Shown here one piece after another: positions 27,287-36,208 of a stretch of 64,000 nt of DNA. The translations under genes and the position numbers were made by a program. Each line of letters starts with the position of its first letter. The stretch's first letter is position 1. Location: assembly GCF_022414575.1 (NCBI RefSeq), contig NZ_JADWYQ010000018.1, forward strand, positions 1 through 64,000, written 5' to 3'. The notes under the pieces were generated by a model, which saw nothing but the letters and a program-made list of their open reading frames with translations, was not told the DNA's origin and did not search any database. This DNA is from Streptomyces sp. MUM 178J (lineage in GTDB: Bacteria; Actinomycetota; Actinomycetes; Streptomycetales; Streptomycetaceae).

Positions 27287-29527
27287 ATGCGCACCGAGGA
27301 CGTCCTGGCCGCGATCGCGACCGGCCTGTGGCGCTGGGACAACGTCTCCGGGACGGTAACCCTGGACGGCGAGGCCGCCCGGCTGCTGGAGCTGCCCGCC
27401 GAGCCCGGCGTCTACCCCTCCTCCGCCGTGCGCTCCCGCTTCCACCCCGTCGACTGGAACGAGGTCAGCGGCATCATCAGCCTCGCGGTCGCCGAGGGCA
27501 CCCTCGCCGAGGCCCGGCTGCGGATCGTCGACGACTCCGGCCGGGTCGTCCGCACCGTACGCAGCCGCACCAAGCCGATCGTCAAAACGCCCGCGCCGTC
27601 GGAGGACTCCGGCTACCGGGTCGGGTTCCAGCTCATCGGCACGCTGCAGGAGGTCACCGAGCCGCAGCCGGGCAGCACCGCGGCCCAGACCCCCATCACC
27701 GGCGACTGGCGGCGCTCGCGCGAGGCGTTCCTGCTGGACGCGGGCCGGGCGCTGGCCGAGGCGCGGTCCACCGCCGAGGTGCTGCGGGTCGCCGCCTCGC
27801 TGTCCATGCCCGGCTTCTCGCCGGACGGCCTGGCCGTCTTCGGGGCGGAGGGCGACCGGCTGACGATCGTCGGCCATCACGGGCACGACCAGGTAGACGA
27901 GAACCCCTTCACCGACATGTCCCTGGACACCGACTATCCGGCGGCGGAGGTGGTGCGCACCGGCCGAGCGGTCTATCTGCCCACACCGCAGGAGTACCGC
28001 CGCCGCTATCCGTCGGCCTGGCCGCTGGCCCGCCGCTTCGGCCGGCAGTCCTGGGCGTTCCTGCCGCTGATCGTCGCGGGGCGGACGATGGGCGCGTGGA
28101 TGGCGGGGTTCAAGCACCCGGTGGCCTTCACCCCCGACGAGCGGTCCGTGCTGACGACGGTCGCGCGGATGCTGGCGCAGGCGCTGGCCCGCGCCGGGGT
28201 CGCGGAGTCGGAGCGGGAGCTGTCCCAGGGGCTGCAGCGGTCGATGATGCCGGTGCTGGGCCCCGCGGTTCCGGGGATGACGGTGGCCGCGCGGTACGTC
28301 CCCACCGGCGGCGGGCTCCAGGTCGGCGGCGACTGGTACGACGTGATCCCGCTGCCGTCGGGGCGGATCGCCCTGGCCATCGGGGACGTACAAGGCCACG
28401 ATGTGGGCGCGGCCGGACTGATGGGCCAGCTGCGGATCGCCCTGCGCGCGTACGCCTCCGAGGGGCACCCGCCCGACGCGGTGCTCTCGCGCGCCTCGCG
28501 CTTTCTGCACGGCATCACGGACGCGACGGACGCGCTCGGCCGCGGGGGACGGGGGGAGGCGGCCGACTACGCGGCCCCGCGCTTCGCGACCTGTCTTTAT
28601 CTGGAGGTGGACCCGGCGACCGGCGGCGTGGACATGGCCCGCGCGGGCCATCCGGAGCCGGCCGTGCGCACGGCCGACGGCACGGTGCTGCTGCAGCCCG
28701 TCGAGGGCGGGCTGCCGCTGGGCGTCGACCCGGACACGGACTATCCGACGACCCGCCTGGTGCTGGAGCCCGGCGAGATCCTGCTGATGTGCACGGACGG
28801 GCTGCTGGAGACCGGCGGGCACGATCTGGACTCCGGCTGGGCCCGGCTGCGCACGGTCCTGGAGGAGCATGCGGAGGAGCACCGCGACTCCTCGCTCGAG
28901 GTGCTGGCGGACAGCCTCGTCGATGCGGTGCACGGCCCCGCCTCCCACTACACGACCGGTCCGCTGGCGGACCGCCGCGAGGACGACATCGCGCTGGTGC
29001 TGCTGTCGCGTGAGGGAGCGCGGCTGCTTCAGCCCCCGCGGCGCACGGCGCTGACGGTGGCGCAGGCGGAGCCGGAGAGGATCGCGGCGGTGCGGCGGCA
29101 GATGCGGGAGCTGCTGCACGACTGGGTGGACGTGGAGCAGATCGACTCGGCGGTGCTGATGGTCTCGGAGATCGTGACCAATGTGCTGGTGCACACGGAC
29201 GGCAACGCGCTGCTGGTCGCCGAGGTGACCAGCCGCCCGGACGGCGACGGCGGCGGGGAGCACGACAGCGGGGACGTCCGCGACGGCGGGGACGGCGGGC
29301 GGCGGCTGCGTGTGGAGGTCGCGGACGGGAGTGACGAGCTGCCGCACAAGCGGCGGCCCGGGGAGCTGGCGTCGTCCGGGCGCGGTCTGGTGCTGATGGA
29401 GCTGCTGGCGGACGCGTGGGGCGTGGACCCGCGGGGCGCGGGCAAGTCGATCTGGTTCGAGCTCTACGAGCCGCCGCCCTCCCCCGGCCCGGCTCCCGCT
29501 GCGGGCTCCGGCGGCTCCGTGGCGTAA
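27287..29527 (+). CDS. PAS-GAF-SpoIIE/PP2C phosphatase fused to RsbW-like ATPase
   Basis: 746 residues. Order: PAS-like sensor (1-115, ATGLWRWDNVSGTVTLDGEA), GAF (~145-300), SpoIIE-type PP2C phosphatase (~310-565: LQRSMMPVLGPAVPGMTVAA, VGGDWYDVIPLPSGRIALAI with GDVQGHD metal Asp residues, and TDGLLETGG), then HATPase_c_2 (~590-740: VLMVSEIVTNVLVHT N-box, SSGRGLVLMELLADAWGV). This is the Streptomyces PP2C plus anti-sigma-kinase layout: it may dephosphorylate an anti-anti-sigma factor and also bind a sigma factor or phosphorylate a partner. Its 3' end overlaps the convergent transporter gene by 64 bases. Confidence 0.93.
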   Translation: MRTEDVLAAIATGLWRWDNVSGTVTLDGEAARLLELPAEPGVYPSSAVRSRFHPVDWNEVSGIISLAVAEGTLAEARLRIVDDSGRVVRTVRSRTKPIVKTPAPSEDSGYRVGFQLIGTLQEVTEPQPGSTAAQTPITGDWRRSREAFLLDAGRALAEARSTAEVLRVAASLSMPGFSPDGLAVFGAEGDRLTIVGHHGHDQVDENPFTDMSLDTDYPAAEVVRTGRAVYLPTPQEYRRRYPSAWPLARRFGRQSWAFLPLIVAGRTMGAWMAGFKHPVAFTPDERSVLTTVARMLAQALARAGVAESERELSQGLQRSMMPVLGPAVPGMTVAARYVPTGGGLQVGGDWYDVIPLPSGRIALAIGDVQGHDVGAAGLMGQLRIALRAYASEGHPPDAVLSRASRFLHGITDATDALGRGGRGEAADYAAPRFATCLYLEVDPATGGVDMARAGHPEPAVRTADGTVLLQPVEGGLPLGVDPDTDYPTTRLVLEPGEILLMCTDGLLETGGHDLDSGWARLRTVLEEHAEEHRDSSLEVLADSLVDAVHGPASHYTTGPLADRREDDIALVLLSREGARLLQPPRRTALTVAQAEPERIAAVRRQMRELLHDWVDVEQIDSAVLMVSEIVTNVLVHTDGNALLVAEVTSRPDGDGGGEHDSGDVRDGGDGGRRLRVEVADGSDELPHKRRPGELASSGRGLVLMELLADAWGVDPRGAGKSIWFELYEPPPSPGPAPAAGSGGSVA

Positions 29528-30567
29528 CGATTCCTCAGCTCGCCGACCACCCCGAACGCCGCGGCGGTCAGCGGCACGGCCAGCAGCATCCCCAGAATCC
29601 CGGCGACGGACGCGCCCGCCGCGATCGCCAGCATGACCAGGGCGGGGTGCATCTGCACCGTACGGCTCTGGATCACCGGCTGCAGCACATGCCCCTCCAG
29701 GACCTGCACGGCCAGCACCACCCCGAGCACCCACAGCGCGATGGCGAAGCCCCGGTCGGCGAGGGCCACGAGGACGGCCACGGTCCCGGAGATGAACGCG
29801 CCGAGGTAGGGGATGTACGCCCCGACGAAGACGAGCGCCCCGAGCCCCACGGCGCCGGGCACCCGCAGGATGAGCAGCCCGGCGGTGATGGCGACGGCGT
29901 CGATGAGGGCGATGAAGGTCGTCCCGCGCATAAAGCCCTCGACGGCCTCGAAGGCCCGCCGCCCCATGGCCTCCACGAGATCGCCGGACGAGCGGGGCGC
30001 CAGCGAGCGCAGCACATCGGCGGCCTTGTCCGAGTCCCGCAGGAAGAAGAAGCTCAGCAGCAGCGCCAGCACGGCGACCGCGATCATCTCGCCGACCACG
30101 CTGAGCCCGCTGATCACACCGGTGGCGGCCGTCGCCCCGAACCGCCCCAGCAGGTCCCTGGCGTTCGCCGCGAGATCGTCGAGCGAGGTCCCGGCGGCCC
30201 CGAAGTACCGGGCGAGATCGTCGGCGGCATGCCGCAGCGAGGCGACGATCTGGTCCCCGGTCTCGATCAGCGCGCTGACGATGATGTACGCGGCCCCGCC
30301 GAAGACCGCCACCACGGCGGCGCAGGTGAGACCGGCCGCCAGCGACCGGTTGACCTTCATCCGGATGAGCCGCCGGTGCAGCGGACCGAGCAGCGCGGTC
30401 CCGAGGATCGCCAGCAGCACCGACGTCACCGCCGTCTGGAACACCCCGGCGAGCCACGCCCCGACCCCGACGACCCCGGCGACCAGCAGGATGACGGCGC
30501 ACCAGGCCCCCACCCGCCATGCCGCCTCGGGCAGCAGCCCGCGCCCGCCGCCGTTCCCACTCCGCAC
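29464..30567 (-). CDS. AI-2E family transporter (TqsA/YdiK type)
   Basis: 367 residues with about eight membrane helices: AWCAVILLVAGVVGVGAWLA, SVLLAILGTALLGPLHRRL, LAAGLTCAAVVAVFGGAAYI, a soluble segment (IVASLRHAADDLARYFGAAG), then IAVAVLALLLSFFFLRDSDK, GLGALVFVGAYIPYLGAFIS and GILGMLLAVPLTAAAFGVVG. The YIPYLGAFISG element is the family signature. Substrates vary: autoinducer-2 export in enterobacteria, ion antiport in others. The C-terminal 20 codons are antisense to the end of the PP2C gene. Confidence 0.92.
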   Translation of the reverse strand: MRSGNGGGRGLLPEAAWRVGAWCAVILLVAGVVGVGAWLAGVFQTAVTSVLLAILGTALLGPLHRRLIRMKVNRSLAAGLTCAAVVAVFGGAAYIIVSALIETGDQIVASLRHAADDLARYFGAAGTSLDDLAANARDLLGRFGATAATGVISGLSVVGEMIAVAVLALLLSFFFLRDSDKAADVLRSLAPRSSGDLVEAMGRRAFEAVEGFMRGTTFIALIDAVAITAGLLILRVPGAVGLGALVFVGAYIPYLGAFISGTVAVLVALADRGFAIALWVLGVVLAVQVLEGHVLQPVIQSRTVQMHPALVMLAIAAGASVAGILGMLLAVPLTAAAFGVVGELRNRYATEPPEPAAGAGPGEGGGS

Positions 30568-30619
30568 ACGCCCAGCGGACCACGGCCGCGGGGCGGCGTC
30601 GCGCGGTGAGGCCCGCGAG

Positions 30620-30805
30620 GGTGACGCTCAGGCGCAGTCGTACTGCTGGGTGTTGCCCGTGCCATGCCGGTCAGGATGCACGGTGTGGCTGAGGACGCCG
30701 TCAGAGTGGATCACGTTCCCCTCGGGCGGTTCCGGTGCACCGTCTTGAGGCCGTCCCTGGCCGACTTCAGCTTTCCGCAGGCGCCCTTGAGGAGGTCGCG
30801 TATCG
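30620..30805 (-). pseudogene. Possible frameshifted remnant of a small secreted protein
   Basis: The minus strand reads SIRDLLKGACGKLKSARDGL in one frame and, after a shift, NVIHSDGVLSHTVHPDRHGT then GNTQQYDCA with a stop at 30628-30630. Both pieces look like real coding (balanced composition, Cys at the end) but sit in different frames. A single open frame from 30864 gives an odd Pro/Arg-rich N-terminus. Either a decayed gene or a real 78-residue protein with an unusual start. The gap 30568-30881 holds nothing else except the terminator at 30809-30842. Confidence 0.35.
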
Positions 30806-30808
30806 ACT

Positions 30809-30842
30809 CGGCCCCGGGGAGGCTCGCTCCTCCCCGGGGCCG
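30809..30842 (-). terminator. Strong terminator of the trypsin-fold/FG-GAP gene
   Basis: A 14-base perfect stem (CGGCCCCGGGGAGG, 30809-30822) with loop CTCGCT and complementary arm 30829-30842, starting 40 bases beyond the stop codon at 30882. Confidence 0.85.
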
Positions 30843-30881
30843 TCCCGCCGGGCCGTGTGGTCACGGCGCGGCAGTGGGTCG

Positions 30882-33086
30882 TCAGCCGATCGCCCGTCCG
30901 AAGGCCACGCCCGCCGCAGGCAGGCCGTCCCGGCCGGGCTGGTGGGTGACCGCGTCCCCCGCCTCACCGAGACGCCCGGCGGTCACATTGCCCCACGGCA
31001 GGACGTGCACCGCGCCGTACTGGTACGCCTTGTACGGCATGCCCACATACAGATGCGTGCCGGTGGCCTGGATGTAGCGGCCGACGACCTGGCCCTCGCC
31101 CGGGGCTCCGGGCAGGCCGGAGGCGTTGCCCGCCTCGGCCCAGACGTCGGTCTCGCCCGCGGGGCCGAAGAGGCCGAAGGTCTGCACGGCGCCGGCGTTG
31201 ACCACGCTGCCGAGGTCCTCGCCCGGGACGCCGACGGCCAGGGCCATGGTGGAGTCCGTGCTCACCTCGCGCGGGGAGGTGTTCACCAGGAGGACCTTGT
31301 CGCCGAACTTGTCGTCGGTCTCGGCCGCGCCGGAGACGCCCTCGACCTCCTGGTGGGCGACCATGTGCTGGCTGAGCGCACCGTCGGCGGCCGCGCGGAG
31401 CACGATCACGGAGCCGGCGTTGTCGCGGTTGGCGTCCTTGTTGACGATGCCCTCGCCGGGTGTGCCGACGGCGATGAGCGAGTCGGTCGCGGACGCGGCC
31501 CCGGCCGGGCGGTACTCGGCCAGGTCCAGGGACGCGCCGAAGCGGTCGCCCTTCTCGGGGACGCCGCTGACGCCGGCGGTGTCCTGGTGGACGGACTTCA
31601 GGTGCGAGGGGATGCCGTCGGAGCTGATCGCGTGCCGGAAGACTGCGACCAGACCGGCGTCGGCGACCTTGCCGACGGCCTCACCCGGCGCGCCGACCGC
31701 CAGATGGTTCGGCGAGGCCGCCACGGAGGAGCCGAACTTGTCGCCCGCCTCCGCGCCGCCGCCGACGCCGGGCTTGTCCTGGTGGACGGCGGTGTTGACG
31801 TTGCCTCGCAGATAGATCGCGCTGCCCGCGTCGGTGACGGAGCCCAGGTCCTCGCCGGGGATGCCGATCAGCAGATACGGCTCCGAGGCGGCGGTGTGGC
31901 CCGCGGCGAGGGAGTGGCCGAAGCGGTCGCCCGCCTCCGACGCGGACGCGGCGATCGCGCCGGAGCCCTTGCCCTGCACCAGGTCGAGGGTGGAGCGGCC
32001 CTTGGCGAGACCCGCCGGGTCTCCGTAGACGACGTGCACGGCGCCGGCGTCCTTCTTGGAGCCGATGTCCTCGTTGGGTATGCCCACGGCGAGGTCGGTG
32101 CAGCCGTCGTTGTCGTGGTCGAACACGTCCAGGGTCCGGCCGTACCAGTCCTCGGCCTCCGCGCCGCCCGGGATGGCGTCGAGGTCCTGGTGGAGCTCGG
32201 CCGTGCCCTTGCCGCCGCCGTAGATCACCCGGATCAGACCGGCATTCTTGTCACCTCCGACCGCGGCCTTGGGGTCGCCGATGGCGATGTCCTCGACGCC
32301 GTCGCAGTTGAAGTCGGTGAGACGAGGCGCGCCGACCGCGGCGGCCACCCAGTCGCGCAGGTCGTCGACGCGGGCGTCGACGGCGCCGGTGCGGGTCTCC
32401 GCCGGGTCGACGCCGAAGCAACCGCCCTGCCAGGAACGGCTGTTGACGGCCACCAGCTCGGCCTGGCCGCCGGTCGTCCGGACGGCGGGGCCGCCGGTGT
32501 CGCCCATGCAGACGGCGGCGCCGTCCCGGCCCGTGATGTCGATGGCGCCGGCGTTCACCGCGTCCACGGTGAAGCGGCCGCTGTGCCGGAGCAGCGGCGA
32601 CCACGCGTCCTCGGTACGTCCGTAGCCCGCGACCGTCAGCTCCTCCCCGGCGACGGGCGGGGTGCTGCTCAGGGCGACGGGCGCGGTGTTCCTGACCGGG
32701 CTGGACAGGCGGCCGAGGACCAGGTCGCGCGAGGGGTGGGGGACGAGTTGGAGCACGGTGCGGGTTCCCCCGGCCGTGCTCGTCAGATCGGCGCGGCCGA
32801 TGGTGGCGACGGTCTTCAGTTTCGGCTTCCCCGCGGGCACTGCAGGGCTCGCGGCCGGGTCGTCGGCGAAGCAGCTGGCCGCGGTGAGCAGCCACTCCCG
32901 GTCGACGAGGGCGGCGGAACAGGCGCGCGCGCCCTGGCCGATGTCCAGGCGGACGGTGAACGCCAGGGCGTTGTCGGCGTCGGGTGTGCCGGTCACCGCG
33001 TGGGCGGGCGTTGCAAGGGGCGCGGCGGTCAGGGCCGCGGTGAGCGCGGCGAGCCCGGCGACGCGGGCGGGATGTCTGGGTCTCAT
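30882..33086 (-). CDS. Secreted trypsin-fold protein with FG-GAP propeller; catalytic residues replaced
   Basis: 734 residues from the ATG with AAGGAAA upstream. A Sec signal peptide (~1-30, cleaving after TPAHA) precedes a chymotrypsin-like domain (~31-240) with the C56-C72 disulfide pair. The usual TAAHC is TAASC (Ser71 at the His position) and GDSGGP is GDTGGP (Thr197 at the Ser position); Asp121 (SRDLVLGRL) remains. It should therefore be a non-proteolytic or strongly altered protease. From ~245 come seven FG-GAP/integrin-type repeats (FNCDGVEDIAIGDP, LAVGIPNEDIGSKKDAG, LLIGIPGEDLGSVTDAG and others), predicted to form a seven-bladed calcium-binding propeller. A likely surface adhesion or binding protein. 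Confidence 0.88.
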   Translation of the reverse strand: MRPRHPARVAGLAALTAALTAAPLATPAHAVTGTPDADNALAFTVRLDIGQGARACSAALVDREWLLTAASCFADDPAASPAVPAGKPKLKTVATIGRADLTSTAGGTRTVLQLVPHPSRDLVLGRLSSPVRNTAPVALSSTPPVAGEELTVAGYGRTEDAWSPLLRHSGRFTVDAVNAGAIDITGRDGAAVCMGDTGGPAVRTTGGQAELVAVNSRSWQGGCFGVDPAETRTGAVDARVDDLRDWVAAAVGAPRLTDFNCDGVEDIAIGDPKAAVGGDKNAGLIRVIYGGGKGTAELHQDLDAIPGGAEAEDWYGRTLDVFDHDNDGCTDLAVGIPNEDIGSKKDAGAVHVVYGDPAGLAKGRSTLDLVQGKGSGAIAASASEAGDRFGHSLAAGHTAASEPYLLIGIPGEDLGSVTDAGSAIYLRGNVNTAVHQDKPGVGGGAEAGDKFGSSVAASPNHLAVGAPGEAVGKVADAGLVAVFRHAISSDGIPSHLKSVHQDTAGVSGVPEKGDRFGASLDLAEYRPAGAASATDSLIAVGTPGEGIVNKDANRDNAGSVIVLRAAADGALSQHMVAHQEVEGVSGAAETDDKFGDKVLLVNTSPREVSTDSTMALAVGVPGEDLGSVVNAGAVQTFGLFGPAGETDVWAEAGNASGLPGAPGEGQVVGRYIQATGTHLYVGMPYKAYQYGAVHVLPWGNVTAGRLGEAGDAVTHQPGRDGLPAAGVAFGRAIG

Positions 33087-33326
33087 GGCCGTTTCCTTGT
33101 AGCGGGTACAGGCTCCAGCGGCCGGTCGGCTGCCCGTGGGGGGCTGAAGACCGATCGCCGTCCGCCCGGTGGCCGGGCGGGCGCGAAGCCGCCGCGTAAA
33201 AACGGCATGCCAGATCTTCCAGAGACGGATCGTCAACTCCCCCGTTGCGACGCACGTTCCGGTTCCGTGGAACACAGTGGCGTGATCATTGCTATCACTC
33301 ACGCCGCCCCGCACGAAAGTGCGACT

Positions 33327-34280
33327 TCAGGCCGTGCCCGCGGGGACGGTTCCCAGCCTGCCCGCCTGGAAGTCCTCGAACGCCTGCTGGAGTTCGGCGC
33401 GGCTGTTCATCACGAACGGACCGTAATGGGCCATCGGCTCGCGGATCGGACGGCCGCCGAGGAGGACCAGCTCCAGGTCGGGGGTGTGCGAGTCCTGGGC
33501 TGCGTCGGCCCGCACCGTGAGCGCGCCGCCGTTGCCGAAGACCGCGGTCTGGCCCGTGTGGACGGGCCTTCGCTCGGCGCCGACCGCGCCGCGTCCGGCC
33601 AGGACGTACACGAGGCCGTTGAACTCCTCCCGCCAGGGCAGGGTGACCTCCGCTCCGGGCCTCAGCGTCGCATGGATCATCGTGATCGGGGTGTGTGTGA
33701 CACCGGGTCCCCGGTGCCCGTCGAGCTCGCCCGCGATCACCCTCAGCAGCGCCCCGCCGTCGGGCGAGGCCAGCAGCTGCACCCGGCCCCCGCGGATGTC
33801 CTGGTACCGGGGGTCCATCATCTTGTCGCTCGCGGGCAGGTTCACCCACAGCTGGAGCCCGTGGAAGAGTCCGCCGGAGGTGACGAGGGACTCCGGCGGG
33901 GCCTCGATGTGCAGCAGCCCGGAGCCCGCGGTCATCCACTGGGTGTCGCCGTTCCGGATGGTTCCGCCGCCCCCGTTGCTGTCCTGGTGCACAAACGTTC
34001 CGTCGATCAGGTACGTCACCGTCTCGAAGCCCCGGTGTGGATGCCACGGCGTCCCCTTGGGCTCCCCCGGCGCGTACTCCACCTCGCCCATCTGGTCCAT
34101 CATGATGAACGGGTCGAGGTACTGGTAGTTGATCCCCGCGAAGGCCCGCCGCACGGGAAAGCCCTCCCCCTCGAATCCGGCCGGCGCCGTCGTCACGGCG
34201 AGCACGGGCCTCGGCACGGCCCCGGCGGGCGCGGCGACGCGCGGCAGGGTGAGCGGGTTCTCGACAGTCACTGCAGGCAT
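33327..34280 (-). CDS. Pirin-family protein
   Basis: 317 residues from the ATG with AAGGAGG 9 bases upstream (an ATG at 34301 lies before that site). The N-terminal cupin carries the pirin metal ligands: HPHRGFETVTY (two His), LLHIEAPPES (His and Glu). Bacterial pirins are Fe-binding cupins; some act as quercetinase, others bind metabolic enzymes. RRAFAGINYQYLDPFIMMDQ is the family signature. An operator-like palindrome lies 30 bases upstream. Confidence 0.93.
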   Translation of the reverse strand: MPAVTVENPLTLPRVAAPAGAVPRPVLAVTTAPAGFEGEGFPVRRAFAGINYQYLDPFIMMDQMGEVEYAPGEPKGTPWHPHRGFETVTYLIDGTFVHQDSNGGGGTIRNGDTQWMTAGSGLLHIEAPPESLVTSGGLFHGLQLWVNLPASDKMMDPRYQDIRGGRVQLLASPDGGALLRVIAGELDGHRGPGVTHTPITMIHATLRPGAEVTLPWREEFNGLVYVLAGRGAVGAERRPVHTGQTAVFGNGGALTVRADAAQDSHTPDLELVLLGGRPIREPMAHYGPFVMNSRAELQQAFEDFQAGRLGTVPAGTA

Positions 34281-34309
34281 GGACGTGACCTCCTTGTGCA
34301 CCCGAGTTT

Positions 34310-34325
34310 AGTTGAAGAATGAACT
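34310..34325. promoter_or_regulatory. Palindromic operator-like site upstream of pirin
   Basis: AGTTGAAGAATGAACT is symmetric as AGTTnA-N4-TnAACT. A/T-rich, 30 bases from the pirin start. MarR-family regulators of redox genes use sites of this kind; no marR gene is in the window. Confidence 0.45.
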
Positions 34326-34541
34326 TCTTGCACACAGGAACGCGTCCGCCCACCGTCGTATTCCCGCCGATTTCCGACCGCCTCCACCCCTGGCGGACCG
34401 CCCGGCAAACCGGCCGCCACGGCGGATTCGAAAAGCCGGTCCTGCGCATCCCCGTACGGGCGACCTGAGGATGATCCCCGGGAGTCACCTCGGGCAGCCC
34501 GCCATCTTCAGGAGCCGCCGCAGGGACCGTACCCTCTCCGC

Positions 34542-35015
34542 ATGATCGACTACGGACTCCTGGACAGGACGGGGCGGCATGTCGTCCTGCGCGAGATAGA
34601 CGACGAGAACTGGCGCGCGGTCGCGGACATAGCCCCCTTGGACGGCCAGCGTGAGCATGTCGCCGCACTGGCCGCCCGCTATCTGCTGCTGTCGATGCGC
34701 GAGGGCGTCTGGCGCTCGCTCGCGGTCCAGGCCGACGCCGCCGTCGTCGGGCATGTCATGTGGGCACGCGACGAGGACGACGGCACGTACTGGCTCGGCG
34801 GGATGGTCATCGACGGCCCCGAGCAGGCCAAGGGCCTCGGCCGCGCCGCCGTCCGCACGCTCATCGCCTGGCTCGCTCAGCAGGACGGCTGCGAGGCGAT
34901 CCGGCTCTCGTACCACCCGGACAACGCGGCCGCCGCCCGGCTCTACACCTCGCTCGGCTTCCAGCCTGCGGACGCCTCCGAAGGCGACGAGGTGGTCGCC
35001 GAGCTGTCGGCTTAG
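34542..35015 (+). CDS. GNAT-family N-acetyltransferase
   Basis: 157 residues. GNAT core: strand VLREIDDENWRAVADIAP, YWLGGMVIDGPEQAKGLGRA with the acetyl-CoA loop Q-A-K-G-L-G, then IRLSYHPDNAAAARLYTSLG, the usual N..A..LY..LGF signature. It acetylates an unknown amine substrate. The N-terminal half has a single transferase domain only, and no operon partner is visible: the gene is followed by a convergent SRPBCC gene. Confidence 0.9.
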   Translation: MIDYGLLDRTGRHVVLREIDDENWRAVADIAPLDGQREHVAALAARYLLLSMREGVWRSLAVQADAAVVGHVMWARDEDDGTYWLGGMVIDGPEQAKGLGRAAVRTLIAWLAQQDGCEAIRLSYHPDNAAAARLYTSLGFQPADASEGDEVVAELSA

Positions 35016-35090
35016 ACGCCGCACGGCGAGCCGGCCGGACGCCCCGACCGGCAGGGCCTCAGGCCAGCGGCGGCCGCCTCGGAGCGAGGC

Positions 35091-35570
35091 TCAGGCCGCG
35101 ACGGCGAGGGCCTCGAAGGACGCCGCGGCCTCGATCAGCTTCGCCGTCATATCGGCCAGCGTGGCGTCGAAGTCGGCGTTCAGCGCGCTGAGATAGTCGC
35201 TCTCCGCAAGCGCACGCTCGGTCGCCCGCGGCGTCAGCCGCAGCCCGAGCGTCAGCGTCAGACCGCCGTTCCCGTCCTCACCGATCTGGTCGTAGATCTC
35301 CGCGAGGTCGGTGTGATCCTCATGCCGGAAGGCGATGCGGCCCGCCGCCTCGTCGGGGAAGACCCGCTGCACGAGCGTGCGCTCCCCACGGGACGCCCGG
35401 CGCAGAAAGCCGCCGTCGGCATAGCGCTCCAGGATTGCGCACTCGGTGATCGCAGGAACGTACTCGACCGGGAACTCCGCCTTCCGCAGCATCGCCTTCC
35501 ACAGCCGGTCACGTGCGGTGGCGGGGTCCCCGGGGACGGTGACGGGCGTGGTCCAGGACAGCGCGAGCAT
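35091..35570 (-). CDS. SRPBCC-fold protein (DUF1857/AtaL-like)
   Basis: 159 residues from an in-frame ATG with AGAGGAAG upstream; an earlier start at 35594 would bypass that site. The pattern MLALSWTTPV, RDRLWKAMLRKAEFPVEYVP, CAILERYADGGFLRR and the long C-terminal helix ADFDATLADMTAKLIEAAAS fit the START/SRPBCC ligand-binding fold of DUF1857. AtaL-like proteins bind hydrophobic small molecules or act in pathway tailoring; the ligand here is unknown. Confidence 0.75.
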   Translation of the reverse strand: MLALSWTTPVTVPGDPATARDRLWKAMLRKAEFPVEYVPAITECAILERYADGGFLRRASRGERTLVQRVFPDEAAGRIAFRHEDHTDLAEIYDQIGEDGNGGLTLTLGLRLTPRATERALAESDYLSALNADFDATLADMTAKLIEAAASFEALAVAA

Positions 35571-35752
35571 CTGGCTTCCTCTCACAGGGAGCAATGATGC
35601 GTACGATGCTGGAACCCGCCGGATCCGGCCTCAATCGGCCGGAAACCACTTAGTCAGGTCGAGGCGGTGAAGGCTTCGCAACATTCCTTCACTTCCGCCG
35701 CACCGGTGGTCGATGATGGGCCCCCTCTCATCCCGAGCGTCTTGGGGGGACC

Positions 35753-36199
35753 ATGCGCCAGTGCACATCGGCGGCCGTCATCACCGCGGCCGCGCTCCTC
35801 ACCCTCACCGGCTGCGGCAGCCAGTCCGGGACGGACGGCCAACCCGACCCGGAGGCGACCACCGTGGAGACCGTCGGCCAGGCCCCGGGCGCCGACGCGA
35901 CCGGAATCTTCCCCGACCCGCCCACGCCCGAAGAGCGGCAGGCCTACCTCGACGCCCTCGACGCGATCGACCCGGACATCGTGCACGGCAAGGAGGACAA
36001 GGCCGTCAGCCGTGGCAGGAGCACCTGCCATACCCTCACGACGGACGTTCCCGGCGGACGCGAGGCGCTGATCGACATGACAAACACTCGCTTCACCAGC
36101 CCCGCCCACCCCGGGGGCCACGGAGTCGCGACGGCGGAGCAGATCCTGAACGCCGCGCACACCCACCTCTGCCCGGACTTGTCAACGACCCGTCGCTAG
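35753..36199 (+). CDS. Small lipoprotein (DUF732-like) with 3' end joined to an IS remnant
   Basis: 148 residues. Lipobox LLTLTGC with Cys21, then an Asp/Thr-rich linker and a C-terminal helical domain with two Cys (SRGRSTCHTLTTD and AHTHLCPDL), resembling DUF732-type secreted proteins of actinomycetes. Native-looking sequence ends at CPDL. The last codons (STTRR) and the TAG stop come from the hairpin at the right end of an IS200/IS605-type element, so the natural tail was replaced by the insertion. Probably still made and anchored. Confidence 0.8.
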   Translation: MRQCTSAAVITAAALLTLTGCGSQSGTDGQPDPEATTVETVGQAPGADATGIFPDPPTPEERQAYLDALDAIDPDIVHGKEDKAVSRGRSTCHTLTTDVPGGREALIDMTNTRFTSPAHPGGHGVATAEQILNAAHTHLCPDLSTTRR

Positions 36200-36208
36200 A
36201 GCGACGGG
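36181..36208. mobile_element. Right-end hairpin of an IS200/IS605-type (TnpB) element
   Basis: GTCAACGAC (36181-36189), then the stem CCCGTCGC/GCGACGGG (36189-36196 and 36201-36208) with loop TAGA. On the minus strand this reads as a hairpin followed by GTCGTTGAC, the form I associate with right ends of actinobacterial TnpB elements. Loop TAGA holds the stop codon of the lipoprotein on + and of tnpB on -. Confidence 0.7.

Noticed and set aside
27254..30583. A 1109-codon open frame on the minus strand
   Set aside because: It is antisense to the PP2C phosphatase and contains Arg/Pro/Gly-rich nonsense; high-GC codon bias keeps shadow frames open.
30735..34322. A 1195-codon open frame on the plus strand
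   Set aside because: Antisense to the FG-GAP and pirin genes, whose domains are certain; no domain in the shadow.
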